Positions 36,165 through 43,091 of a DNA stretch of 46,568 bases are shown here, piece after piece. The notes below the pieces were generated by a model. The model saw only the letters and a program-made list of their open reading frames with translations, was not told the origin of the DNA and made no database searches. Source of the DNA: Peptococcaceae bacterium (GTDB lineage: Bacteria; Bacillota; Desulfotomaculia; Desulfotomaculales; Desulfocucumaceae). Each line of letters begins with the position of its first letter. Position 1 is the first letter of the stretch. Both the position numbers and the translations under genes were made by a program. The stretch is from NCBI GenBank assembly GCA_023512435.1, contig JAILZP010000025.1, positions 1-46,568 of the forward strand. The letters run 5' to 3'.

Positions 36165-36854
36165 CTATGAAAGCTGTCCCGGTATACCCTGGGCCCCCGC
36201 CTGGTAGCCCGGCTGCATTCCCGGGTATACCTGGGCGCCCGCTTCCTGCGTGTGGCTGACGTAATTCCTGGGCGTTTCCGGCATCTGGTACCATCCCTTC
36301 TGGTCCATATACCTGAATATTTCGTAAGCCATGTCCATGCAGGCCCGGGCGGAATTGGCCGCCAGGTTCCGGAGGTGGGGCTCGGCGCTTTCCAGGGCCG
36401 CGGCGGTGGCCCTGGCCGCACCGCACTTGTGGAATAAAAGCGCTCCCTGGGCAATGGTGCGGTCGTTTAACACCCTGGACGGCCACTGCCGCATTTGGTG
36501 CTGGGCCTGCGCCTGAAACTGCGGCTGGGCCTGCTGCTGCCCCTGCATGGTCCCGGGCTGCTGGGGACCGAACTGTATGTTCGCGCCTCCAAAAATGCCG
36601 GCCGCAGCCGTTCCCTGCGTGTTTACGGCGGACTGGAACCTGGGGATGTTGGTCAGGTCGAGTCCGTGCCCCTGCATGGCGCCGGCCTTCTGCTGGTAGT
36701 TCTCAATCATGCGGCGCTGCTGGCTCTCCAAAATTTGTCTCAATTGCGGGTCCTGGCAATGATTGATGTACTCCGTGTAGTGATCAATCATGCAGGCGGA
36801 ATCCCTGAGCAGGTCGAACATTTCCAGGGCTTCCCGGATACCGGATTTAATCAT
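36165..36854 (-). CDS. CotF-family spore coat protein
   Basis: 229 residues. N-terminal ferritin-like helical segment (EALEMFDLLRDSACMIDHYTEYINHCQDPQLRQIL), a glutamine-rich low-complexity middle (GQQQAQPQFQAQAQHQ), and a second helical part ending in GWYQMPETP, the CotF C-terminal signature. The tail has YPGMQPGYQAGAQG, a tyrosine/glycine/proline phrase usual in coat proteins. GGAGG eight bases before the ATG. Implies an endospore former; expressed in the mother cell in known species. Confidence 0.8.
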   Translation of the reverse strand: MIKSGIREALEMFDLLRDSACMIDHYTEYINHCQDPQLRQILESQQRRMIENYQQKAGAMQGHGLDLTNIPRFQSAVNTQGTAAAGIFGGANIQFGPQQPGTMQGQQQAQPQFQAQAQHQMRQWPSRVLNDRTIAQGALLFHKCGAARATAAALESAEPHLRNLAANSARACMDMAYEIFRYMDQKGWYQMPETPRNYVSHTQEAGAQVYPGMQPGYQAGAQGIPGQLS

Positions 36855-36948
36855 TGGCTTTAACCTCCGTCCATTTTTTATACCTCTTTATTATTTTTCC
36901 ACCCCGGCCGGAAAAAATTCGGGGCGGAACGCCGGCCTCCCCCAAAAA

Positions 36949-37089
36949 TCAATACCCGTAGAAATTATGGTACCCCAGGTGGTTTTCGGCATCTTCATCG
37001 CCTTCAGTCCCGGCCTCCGCGTTTTCGGCCTCCTCCTCCGGCGGAAGGTCCCGGCCCAGGTTGTGAAGGTCCTTTTCTTCCCTGGCCAT
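36949..37089 (-). CDS. Small acidic protein, 46 residues
   Basis: Below usual gene-calling length. ATG at 37087-37089 with GGAGG seven bases upstream, ends at TGA. Basic-acidic N-terminus, a long acidic middle (EEEAENAEAGTEGDEDAEN) and an aromatic tail HNFYGY. Lies 94 bases upstream of the cotF-like gene on the same strand, so it may be a small spore-associated protein. No family recognised. The strong site and the composition support translation. Confidence 0.55.
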   Translation of the reverse strand: MAREEKDLHNLGRDLPPEEEAENAEAGTEGDEDAENHLGYHNFYGY

Positions 37090-37118
37090 TTTCATACCTC
37101 CGACGATCTGACCCGTGT

Positions 37119-37147
37119 TTGTCATTTTATTTATTTTTTGCTAGAAT
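37119..37147 (+). promoter_or_regulatory. Sigma-A promoter of the DUF155 gene
   Basis: TTGTCA, 17 bases, TAGAAT, one mismatch each from consensus, 30 bases upstream of the start codon. Confidence 0.65.
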
Positions 37148-37176
37148 ACTCAAATAAATTCACCGGAGTGGTTACC

Positions 37177-38241
37177 ATGCAAAATTTTATTTACCTGTAC
37201 AGGATCTACGACCTGGCCGAGGAAATCAGGCTGGACCGGGTGGAAGAGCTGCTTTCCCGGGTAAAGCCCACCTCCAGGATGAAACTTTCCCGGATAAAAC
37301 CCAAATCCATTCATATCCCCAATCCCCCGGTAACGGTGGAACTGGGCGAAGACACCCGATTGTTCGACGGCGCGCCGCTGAACGCCGGTTACTTTGCCAG
37401 GGTTTACGACCTGGGGGCGGTCAGCATCATCATGCGCATATCCATCCCGCCGGAATACGGGTACGACCAGGTCCACAGGCTGGCCGTGCACCTGTACAAC
37501 GACGGGAGCCTGGACGCCGTATTCGACCAGAAGCTGGACGAAATCGGATCAACGCTGCGGGAGGCCATGATCAAGCCGCAAAAAACAGGGTTTGTAGAGG
37601 AATACAGCATATACTACTTCCGCAACTGGGACCCCCGGTGGGATCCCGCCCCCCTGCTGCTGGCCGAAACAGAACCTTTAAGCGGCCGGTTCAGACGGGA
37701 GGTGCTGGCAAACTCCTTTTCCTACGGCAAGGACGACCTGGCGGTGATTACCTGGGACTCGGCCCTGGTGTACGACGCCTCGGGCAGCGCGGACATCCCG
37801 GACCTGCTGGAATTCGCCAACACCCAGCTGCTGGAGCTGCGCTATTACGACAACCTGCTGTCCCAGGAAATGGACAAGATGTACCAAGCCCTGGAAGAGG
37901 CGGAAACCATAGCCGGCTACCGGCGGCGGCGCCACTACCGCAGGATCATGAACAGGCTGATGGAGCTGGTCATCGACATAAGCGAGATCACCGAGCGGAT
38001 CCACAACTCCCTGAAACTCACCGAGGACGTTTTTTACGCCAGGGTGTACAGCGCCGCCCTGAACATATTCAGGACCAGGGCCTGGGCGGAAAGCATCGAG
38101 AGAAAGATAACCGTCATTCAGCAGAACTACACCCTGCTCAGCAACGAGCTGGCCACGCAGCAGTCCACCATCCTGGAACTGGCCATCGTCCTGCTGATCA
38201 TGCTGGAGATACTGCTGGCCGTGGGCGGCATTATCCCATAG
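37177..38241 (+). CDS. RMD1/DUF155-family membrane protein
   Basis: 354 residues from the ATG at 37177 with CGGAG upstream; the open frame extends further but without a site. The body matches the DUF155 (RMD1/YagE) family: YFRNWDP-type central block, paired helices (EAETIAGYRRRRHYRRIMNRLMELVIDI...) and one C-terminal membrane helix (LELAIVLLIMLEILLAVGG). The eukaryotic relative RMND1 supports mitochondrial translation; the bacterial role is unknown. It is divergent from the coat gene pair. Confidence 0.8.
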   Translation: MQNFIYLYRIYDLAEEIRLDRVEELLSRVKPTSRMKLSRIKPKSIHIPNPPVTVELGEDTRLFDGAPLNAGYFARVYDLGAVSIIMRISIPPEYGYDQVHRLAVHLYNDGSLDAVFDQKLDEIGSTLREAMIKPQKTGFVEEYSIYYFRNWDPRWDPAPLLLAETEPLSGRFRREVLANSFSYGKDDLAVITWDSALVYDASGSADIPDLLEFANTQLLELRYYDNLLSQEMDKMYQALEEAETIAGYRRRRHYRRIMNRLMELVIDISEITERIHNSLKLTEDVFYARVYSAALNIFRTRAWAESIERKITVIQQNYTLLSNELATQQSTILELAIVLLIMLEILLAVGGIIP

Positions 38242-38317
38242 GCCCCGCTCCATTTTTTTGACAGTGACCGCACCGGGTAACTGTGTTAAATTTAGTATAG
38301 CCAGACATGAAACTTCG

Positions 38318-38345
38318 GAATTGGAAGTTGGAAATCAGGAATTGA
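38318..38345. repeat. Degenerate heptad tandem repeat
   Basis: GGAATTG, GAAGTTG, GAAATCA, GGAATTG in register. Confidence 0.65.
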
Positions 38346-38385
38346 AGAGGTTTGTCCACGCCCATTGCCAGGGGCAAAGTCTCAC

Positions 38386-38414
38386 CAATTCCCAATTCCC
38401 AATCCCCAATTCCC
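38386..38414. repeat. Heptad tandem repeat, four units
   Basis: CAATTCC, CAATTCC, CAATCCC, CAATTCC. It lies in frame with the next gene and inflates its open frame, but the ribosome site places the start after it. Confidence 0.8.
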
Positions 38415-38432
38415 ACCCGTGAGGTGCATGCC

Positions 38433-39272
38433 GTGCAGGCGAGAGGGGATTTGCTCACCACAGCCCAGGTCTGCCGGGAGTTGGGCCTGACACCGGCCAA
38501 GGTCAGGCGCCTGGCCGACGAGGGGTACCTGGAAGTCTCGGCCAGGTCGGAGCGGAAATACGGCGAGGTGCTTCTCTTTCACTCCGGCCAGGTCAGCCGC
38601 CTTAAGAACCAGATGCCGAAAATACTGAGCAGGTGGGCAAGCGAAGAAAATGTCCGTTACGGCGCCAGGAAGGCCGGGATACACCGGGCCGTGGAACCGG
38701 CAAACGCGCAAGAGGTCAGAAAGCGGCGGGATCAGTTCCTTTCCTCCCTGGACGAACTGCCGGAAGAAGCCGCGGTTCTGCTGAAGGCGTCGTATTACCT
38801 GTACCACCTCAACCACTACGCCAAGACCGGCCATCAATACCTCTACGAAATAAAGGAACGGGTCCTGAAACACTTCGTCAGGGCATACATCAACTCCCCG
38901 TACCTGGAAATTGTCCTGGTACAGGGCCAGCAAAGGTCCGACCTGTGTCCCGGCTGCAGGTCCAGGGCCAACAAGCTGAACCTCACCTACGGGGAATACG
39001 CCAAATCGTACGGAGGGTGCCCCCGGTGCGGGAAGCGGGAGAGATATTACGACCTCTTTGAATTCAACATCCGGTACGACAACCACCGGTTTTCCTTTCA
39101 CACCCCTTTTTCCGCGGCCAGAAAATGGTTTCCCGGGGAGGTTTCCCTCCCCAGGCAGTACCGGGGCCACCTGCAGGAGCGGGGACTGGCCTTCGGCAGG
39201 CCGATAACCGAAAGGGAGGCCCGGGCCCTGCCCATGGACGAAGTTATCCAGGCCCTGGAAAATATATTTTAA
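38433..39272 (+). CDS. HTH plus zinc-ribbon protein of unknown function
   Basis: 279 residues from the GTG at 38433 (GAGGTG six bases upstream). N-terminal MerR/excisionase-like HTH (TTAQVCRELGLTPAKVRRLADEGYLEV), a helical middle (LLKASYYLYHLNHYAKTG...), then a zinc ribbon CPGC...CPRC, and an arginine/tyrosine-rich C-terminus. Reads as a DNA- or RNA-binding protein; no named family recognised. Followed after 71 bases by a small helical protein gene. Confidence 0.8.
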   Translation: MQARGDLLTTAQVCRELGLTPAKVRRLADEGYLEVSARSERKYGEVLLFHSGQVSRLKNQMPKILSRWASEENVRYGARKAGIHRAVEPANAQEVRKRRDQFLSSLDELPEEAAVLLKASYYLYHLNHYAKTGHQYLYEIKERVLKHFVRAYINSPYLEIVLVQGQQRSDLCPGCRSRANKLNLTYGEYAKSYGGCPRCGKRERYYDLFEFNIRYDNHRFSFHTPFSAARKWFPGEVSLPRQYRGHLQERGLAFGRPITEREARALPMDEVIQALENIF

Positions 39273-39343
39273 ATTTCTATCCGGTGAAGGAAATTGGAAA
39301 TATTTATCGAATTATTTGGTTAACCGGCCGGGAGGGTAGTGAA

Positions 39344-39634
39344 ATGTCACCGGAATTGTATCAGGTACACGCTTTTCTGGAAAAATACAAAACCAAAAAC
39401 GTTCCCCAGATCATCGAGGCCTGTTTCGCAAAGTTAAGGGCCCTGGAGATGTCATCAGCGCCGGACAACAACCTGGCGGAAAACCTGAAAGCCATCGTTC
39501 TCCTGCTGAAGCACCTGCGCAGGCCGGGGGAAATGTCCCCGGAGGTGGTGGAATATCTACGGCAGTTCCTGTCCGAGGTGGTGCAAAGAGACCGCCGGGC
39601 CAAGCACGCCCTGGAGGTGCTGACGAAAAAGTAG
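39344..39634 (+). CDS. Hypothetical helical protein, 96 residues
   Basis: ATG at 39344 with GGGAGGG ten bases upstream. Predicted all-helical, basic at the end (RDRRAKHALEVLTKK), no signal or membrane segment. Same strand as the HTH/zinc-ribbon gene and ended by a clear terminator, so probably its operon partner. No family recognised. Confidence 0.75.
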   Translation: MSPELYQVHAFLEKYKTKNVPQIIEACFAKLRALEMSSAPDNNLAENLKAIVLLLKHLRRPGEMSPEVVEYLRQFLSEVVQRDRRAKHALEVLTKK

Positions 39635-39651
39635 GAGACTGAAATCAGGGT

Positions 39652-39686
39652 CAGGAATCCAGGAGCCAGAATCCAGAATCCAGAAT
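39652..39686. repeat. Degenerate heptad tandem repeat, five units
   Basis: CAGGAAT, CCAGGAG, then three exact CCAGAAT units. Confidence 0.8.
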
Positions 39687-39741
39687 AAAAAATTCCTGGC
39701 CTTAAAACCCGGGATAGTTAAAAAAGACCGCATAAAACTCA

Positions 39742-39762
39742 CCCCCTGTTTGGGGGTTTTTT
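39742..39762 (+). terminator. Intrinsic terminator
   Basis: CCCCC / GGGGG stem, 5-base loop, then six T. Ends the unit 38433-39634 and isolates the GTPase operon. Confidence 0.8.
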
Positions 39763-39819
39763 ATTTCCGGGGATGCCTGGTTTAACGGTCAGGCGGCGGG
39801 AGGAAAAGGCATGCAATAA

Positions 39820-39854
39820 ATTCTGAATTCTGGCTTCTGGGTTCTGAATTCTGA
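39820..39854. repeat. Degenerate heptad tandem repeat, five units
   Basis: ATTCTGA, ATTCTGG, CTTCTGG, GTTCTGA, ATTCTGA in register; nearly the reverse complement of the repeat at 39652, on the other side of the terminator. Confidence 0.8.
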
Positions 39855-39926
39855 CATTTAGTCATGTCATAATAAGCCTTTATTGATAATATATTCCATT
39901 TAGGATCTTCTTTTACAAGGCGGGTG

Positions 39927-42182
39927 TTGCCCTTGAACAATACCGTCGCCGAATATATCAGCCGGGTCAGGGACCTTTGCGCCCTGGACCCGGAGAGGAA
40001 AAATCCCGTTATTTTCATCGCCGGCCCGGTAAACTCCGGGAAATCCACCCTGGTCAACAATCTGCTTGAACAGCGGATTTGCCCGGACGATGCCTCGCCC
40101 TCCACGCTCTTTCCCGTATATTTCGGGTATTCAGAAACCCCGTCGGCCTTTAAAACCGCCGGAGGCAGGGCCATCCGGCTGCACGGCCGGGAACTGAGGG
40201 AAATTTTTAGAAACAGAAGAAGAAGTTCACTGCCGGAGAGGGCCGATGTCTTCCTGCCTTCCGGCATTCTCCGGTGGTGTTCCCTGGCGGACACCCCGGG
40301 CACGGGACTGAGCGGGGATGTTGACGACCTGGTCATGAACTGCCTTTCCAGGGCGGACGGGATAGTCTTTCTTTTCCACCAGCGGGGAATCGACGCCGCA
40401 GCCCACAGCTTCCTGACCAGGCTGGCGGCCGCGGGCACAAGGGGATGGATATCTTTTTGGATAAACGCCAACCTGGGCCTGATAGACGGGACCTCCCTCA
40501 CCGAAACCGGCCGGGTGCTGAGGACCATTTTTCCGGGCCAGGCGGAGGTTCACGCCATAAACGCCAAGGACCCGCACAGCATCGGCCTGTTGTCCCTGTA
40601 TCTCCAGGTCAGGGTCCTGGAATCCGCCGTCAGGGGCATCGAGGCCGGGCTTTCCAGGAGGGACAGGCTGATCCCAAGCCTGGTCGAACGGGCTTCCCTG
40701 GTGAAAGACGATGATCGCTTCCTGATCAAATTCTGGGAGGTTTTAGACGAGGCCGGAACGATTAACGCCGGCCGGCAGGCAATCAGGGACCTTCCCCTGA
40801 TCCGGGGCAGCATAGCCGGCATGCTGCGGGCCAACACCCTCAGTCTGACCGCCGGACCGGCCGCTGCCGCCGTATTGCACAAAGAGAGCCGGACCGGCCC
40901 GGGCCCCGGAGAGAGACTGGCCTCCCTGATCGGACAAATCCGGTCCGACAGGGACCTGGCCAGGTACGTGGACGGGGATTTACTGAAAAAAGCGGCGGAC
41001 CGGCTGGGTGAAAAATGCCGGGTCATTGTGGCCGGCCCCTTTTCCACCGGAAAAACCACCTTTTTAAACGCCCTGCTGGGAGAAACCCTGCTTCCGGCCG
41101 AGGACCGGGCCACCACCTCCTGCGCGGTCAGGTTGGGGTACGGACCTGAAAAGCTGGCCGCGGTGGAATTCCTCTACAGGGCCGAATTCTACCCCGTAAA
41201 TTTCCGGGATGGAAAGTTAATCCCGGACCGCCAGGAGATGCTGGCCATCACCCAAATCCTGGACAGCCCGCCGCTGCGGGAACTGGTGAGCGAATGCCGG
41301 GTTTGCCGGGACGGCCTTTATAAAAGCGTGCCGCTTTCGGACCTGGGAGACATCCTGGACGAAATTTTCCGCTGCTGCGGAATGGATTCCGGCTTAGGCG
41401 GCCACCTGGGAAAAACCCGCCGGGTCCCCCTTTTCCCGCGCCGGGCGGCGGCCCTTTCCCCGGCCGGGCCGGCCGTCACCGGAGTCAGCTTCACCCTGGC
41501 CCGCCGGGACCGGATGGTGTTCCGCCTGGACGACGACCGCCGGAGGCTGGAATTTTACCGGGTCATATCGCCCCCGGGGTCTTACCTGGTGGACAGCGTC
41601 ACCATCAGCTATCCTTCCCCCAACCTGTCCCTGGCCGACTTCATCGACACCCCGGGGCTGGATTCGGTCCATAAAAGGCACCAGGATCGGGCCGCAGGGA
41701 TCCTGGCTTCGGCGGACCTGGCGCTGGTCTTCCTGCACGCCAGGCACGTTCTGGCCGGGAGCGTCCCGGGACAGGCCGGCGCGGTGCGGAAACCGGCCCT
41801 GAACACCCCGGTCATTTACGTGATCAATTTCGCCGACACCGTTTCAGAAACCGACCGGGAAAAGGTTTCGCTGTATATCAGGCAGAAGCTGGGCCGTGAT
41901 GCGGGGTCGAAGGAAATCATCCCGTATCCCCAGGTATACACCATCTCGGCCCTGAATGCCCTGCACCGGGGAGATGAAGGATTCGACCGGCTGATGCGGC
42001 GGGTGCGGAAAAAAACATGGGAAACGGAGGCCCGGAAAGTCAACGGGGCGGCCGGGGAAATCAAGGCCTGGATGGAAAAAATAACCGGTCCGGCCGGGAT
42101 CAAAAACATGCCGGAACGGGCCCGCCAGGCTGCCCTATACTACCTGGGCGAGATCGAAAGGCTGCAAAAAACCTATTTCTGA
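39927..42182 (+). CDS. Two-headed dynamin-like GTPase
   Basis: About 751 residues with two complete-looking G domains. First: P-loop GPVNSGKST (K39), DTPG 122-125. Second: GPFSTGKTT (K376), DTPG 574-577, NFAD 634-637 as G4. The first domain has NANL where the base-recognising N/TKxD should be, so its nucleotide specificity may differ. Fused pairs of dynamin heads are known in DynA, but that protein is about 1,190 residues with long stalks; here the stalks are nearly absent and there is no membrane helix. Start is TTG at 39927 (AAGG six bases upstream) or 39933. First gene of a four-gene run. Confidence 0.88.
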   Translation: MPLNNTVAEYISRVRDLCALDPERKNPVIFIAGPVNSGKSTLVNNLLEQRICPDDASPSTLFPVYFGYSETPSAFKTAGGRAIRLHGRELREIFRNRRRSSLPERADVFLPSGILRWCSLADTPGTGLSGDVDDLVMNCLSRADGIVFLFHQRGIDAAAHSFLTRLAAAGTRGWISFWINANLGLIDGTSLTETGRVLRTIFPGQAEVHAINAKDPHSIGLLSLYLQVRVLESAVRGIEAGLSRRDRLIPSLVERASLVKDDDRFLIKFWEVLDEAGTINAGRQAIRDLPLIRGSIAGMLRANTLSLTAGPAAAAVLHKESRTGPGPGERLASLIGQIRSDRDLARYVDGDLLKKAADRLGEKCRVIVAGPFSTGKTTFLNALLGETLLPAEDRATTSCAVRLGYGPEKLAAVEFLYRAEFYPVNFRDGKLIPDRQEMLAITQILDSPPLRELVSECRVCRDGLYKSVPLSDLGDILDEIFRCCGMDSGLGGHLGKTRRVPLFPRRAAALSPAGPAVTGVSFTLARRDRMVFRLDDDRRRLEFYRVISPPGSYLVDSVTISYPSPNLSLADFIDTPGLDSVHKRHQDRAAGILASADLALVFLHARHVLAGSVPGQAGAVRKPALNTPVIYVINFADTVSETDREKVSLYIRQKLGRDAGSKEIIPYPQVYTISALNALHRGDEGFDRLMRRVRKKTWETEARKVNGAAGEIKAWMEKITGPAGIKNMPERARQAALYYLGEIERLQKTYF

Positions 42183-42201
42183 GTTGGACGGGGGGATTGA
42201 C

Positions 42202-42399
42202 ATGGACAACGCCAGGCTGCTGGACGACCGGCTGCGCAGGATCATCAGGGAAGTCAGCACCCGCACCGGGGGAGAAATCAAGGTCCAGATGGTGGAGGAC
42301 TTCACCCGGGCGGTGGACCGCATTACCAGCCAGGCCCACCGCAGGCAGGCCCTCAGCTTTATGACCATGCTTAAAAAATCTCTGGAAGAACTGGAATAA
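42202..42399 (+). CDS. Small helical protein of the GTPase operon, 65 residues
   Basis: ATG with GGGGGATT upstream, 19 bases after the GTPase stop. Charged, probably two amphipathic helices (RLLDDRLRRIIREVS and FTRAVDRITSQAHRRQALSF). No family recognised; its spacing makes it a likely partner of the GTPase. Confidence 0.75.
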   Translation: MDNARLLDDRLRRIIREVSTRTGGEIKVQMVEDFTRAVDRITSQAHRRQALSFMTMLKKSLEELE

Positions 42400-42458
42400 C
42401 CCTTTTACTGCGCCAGGGGCGGCTTGAAAAATTTATACCGCGGGGAGGTTGAAATTCA

Positions 42459-42743
42459 ATGACCAGGACGCTTATCCAGGGCGGCGACCAGGACGGGACG
42501 CTGCAGGAGCTGATGACCGATATCGTAAAGGGAGTCAAGGCCAAGCTGGTGGAACCGCTAATAAGCGAGAACAGGAAGCTGGCGGGAATGCTGGGCGAAC
42601 TGCGCCAGCAGGAGCAGCAGGAATTTGCCGAAATAAAGGCCAGTATCGGCCGGCTGGAGGAGGCAGTGCGGGAAACCCCCCTGCTGCTGCTGGCGGCCAT
42701 CAAGGAGGCCGTAAACCGGGCCGGGATGGATGGGAAAGCATGA
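42459..42743 (+). CDS. Small coiled-coil protein of the GTPase operon, 94 residues
   Basis: GGGGAGG before the ATG. A long charged helix in the middle (KAKLVEPLISENRKLAGMLGELRQQEQQEF...) with heptad spacing, then LLLLAAIKEAV near the end, too short to be a sure membrane helix. Overlaps the next gene by four bases (ATGA). Confidence 0.75.
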   Translation: MTRTLIQGGDQDGTLQELMTDIVKGVKAKLVEPLISENRKLAGMLGELRQQEQQEFAEIKASIGRLEEAVRETPLLLLAAIKEAVNRAGMDGKA

Positions 42744-42961
42744 TTACCAGGGCCAACCGCATCGAGAATGAAATACAGTCACTGGCCTCCTCCATCAAAA
42801 AGAACATGGTGGATCCCCCCGGTCAGCGCCTGGAAAGGCTTGAGGCCAGGGTGGCCGCCCTTGAGCGGGCCCTTTCTTTCCTGGCCAGGGGTTTTTTCGC
42901 GGCCGGCGCCGTTTTGGCCGCCGCCATGGGAACGGTGATCTACTTTTTGGCCGGAAACTAG
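42740..42961 (+). CDS. Membrane-anchored coiled-coil protein, 73 residues
   Basis: Starts inside the stop region of the preceding gene (ATGA), so translation is coupled. Residues 1-47 form a coiled coil (RIENEIQSLASSIKKN, RLERLEARVAALERAL); 50-71 is one membrane helix. The layout resembles XhlA-type holin-associated proteins. Here the operon context suggests it tethers the GTPase to the membrane; inference. Confidence 0.75.
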   Translation: MITRANRIENEIQSLASSIKKNMVDPPGQRLERLEARVAALERALSFLARGFFAAGAVLAAAMGTVIYFLAGN

Positions 42962-42967
42962 ATGGGA

Positions 42968-42995
42968 AACCCGGAATTGGGAATCGGGGAACCGG
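42968..42995. repeat. Degenerate heptad tandem repeat, four units
   Basis: AACCCGG, AATTGGG, AATCGGG, GAACCGG, directly after the GTPase operon. Confidence 0.65.
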
Positions 42996-43029
42996 GACGG
43001 ATTTACATTAATTGCCAGAGCGAAAGCCC

Positions 43030-43058
43030 TTGCCCGGAACATGTGTTCGATCTATAAT
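43030..43058 (+). promoter_or_regulatory. Sigma-A promoter of the Y-family polymerase operon
   Basis: TTGCCC, 17 bases, perfect TATAAT; the spacer contains the LexA box. Confidence 0.75.
43036..43049 (+). promoter_or_regulatory. LexA (DinR-type) SOS box
   Basis: GGAACATGTGTTCG, one mismatch from the Gram-positive consensus CGAAC-N4-GTTCG, placed between -35 and -10, an ideal repressing position. Confidence 0.85.
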
Positions 43059-43091
43059 ATTAAACACAAAACACTTGTTCTGGGTGATGGC

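Larger units (their letters stand above)
39635..39926. other. 292-base gap upstream of the GTPase operon
   Basis: Contains two heptad repeats flanking a terminator, then an AT-rich stretch 39860-39915 that should hold the GTPase promoter; I cannot place the -35/-10 with confidence. Confidence 0.5.

Noticed and set aside
38352..38432. N-terminal extension of the HTH/zinc-ribbon protein
   Set aside because: The extension is translated from the CAATTCC heptad repeat; the GTG at 38433 has the ribosome site.
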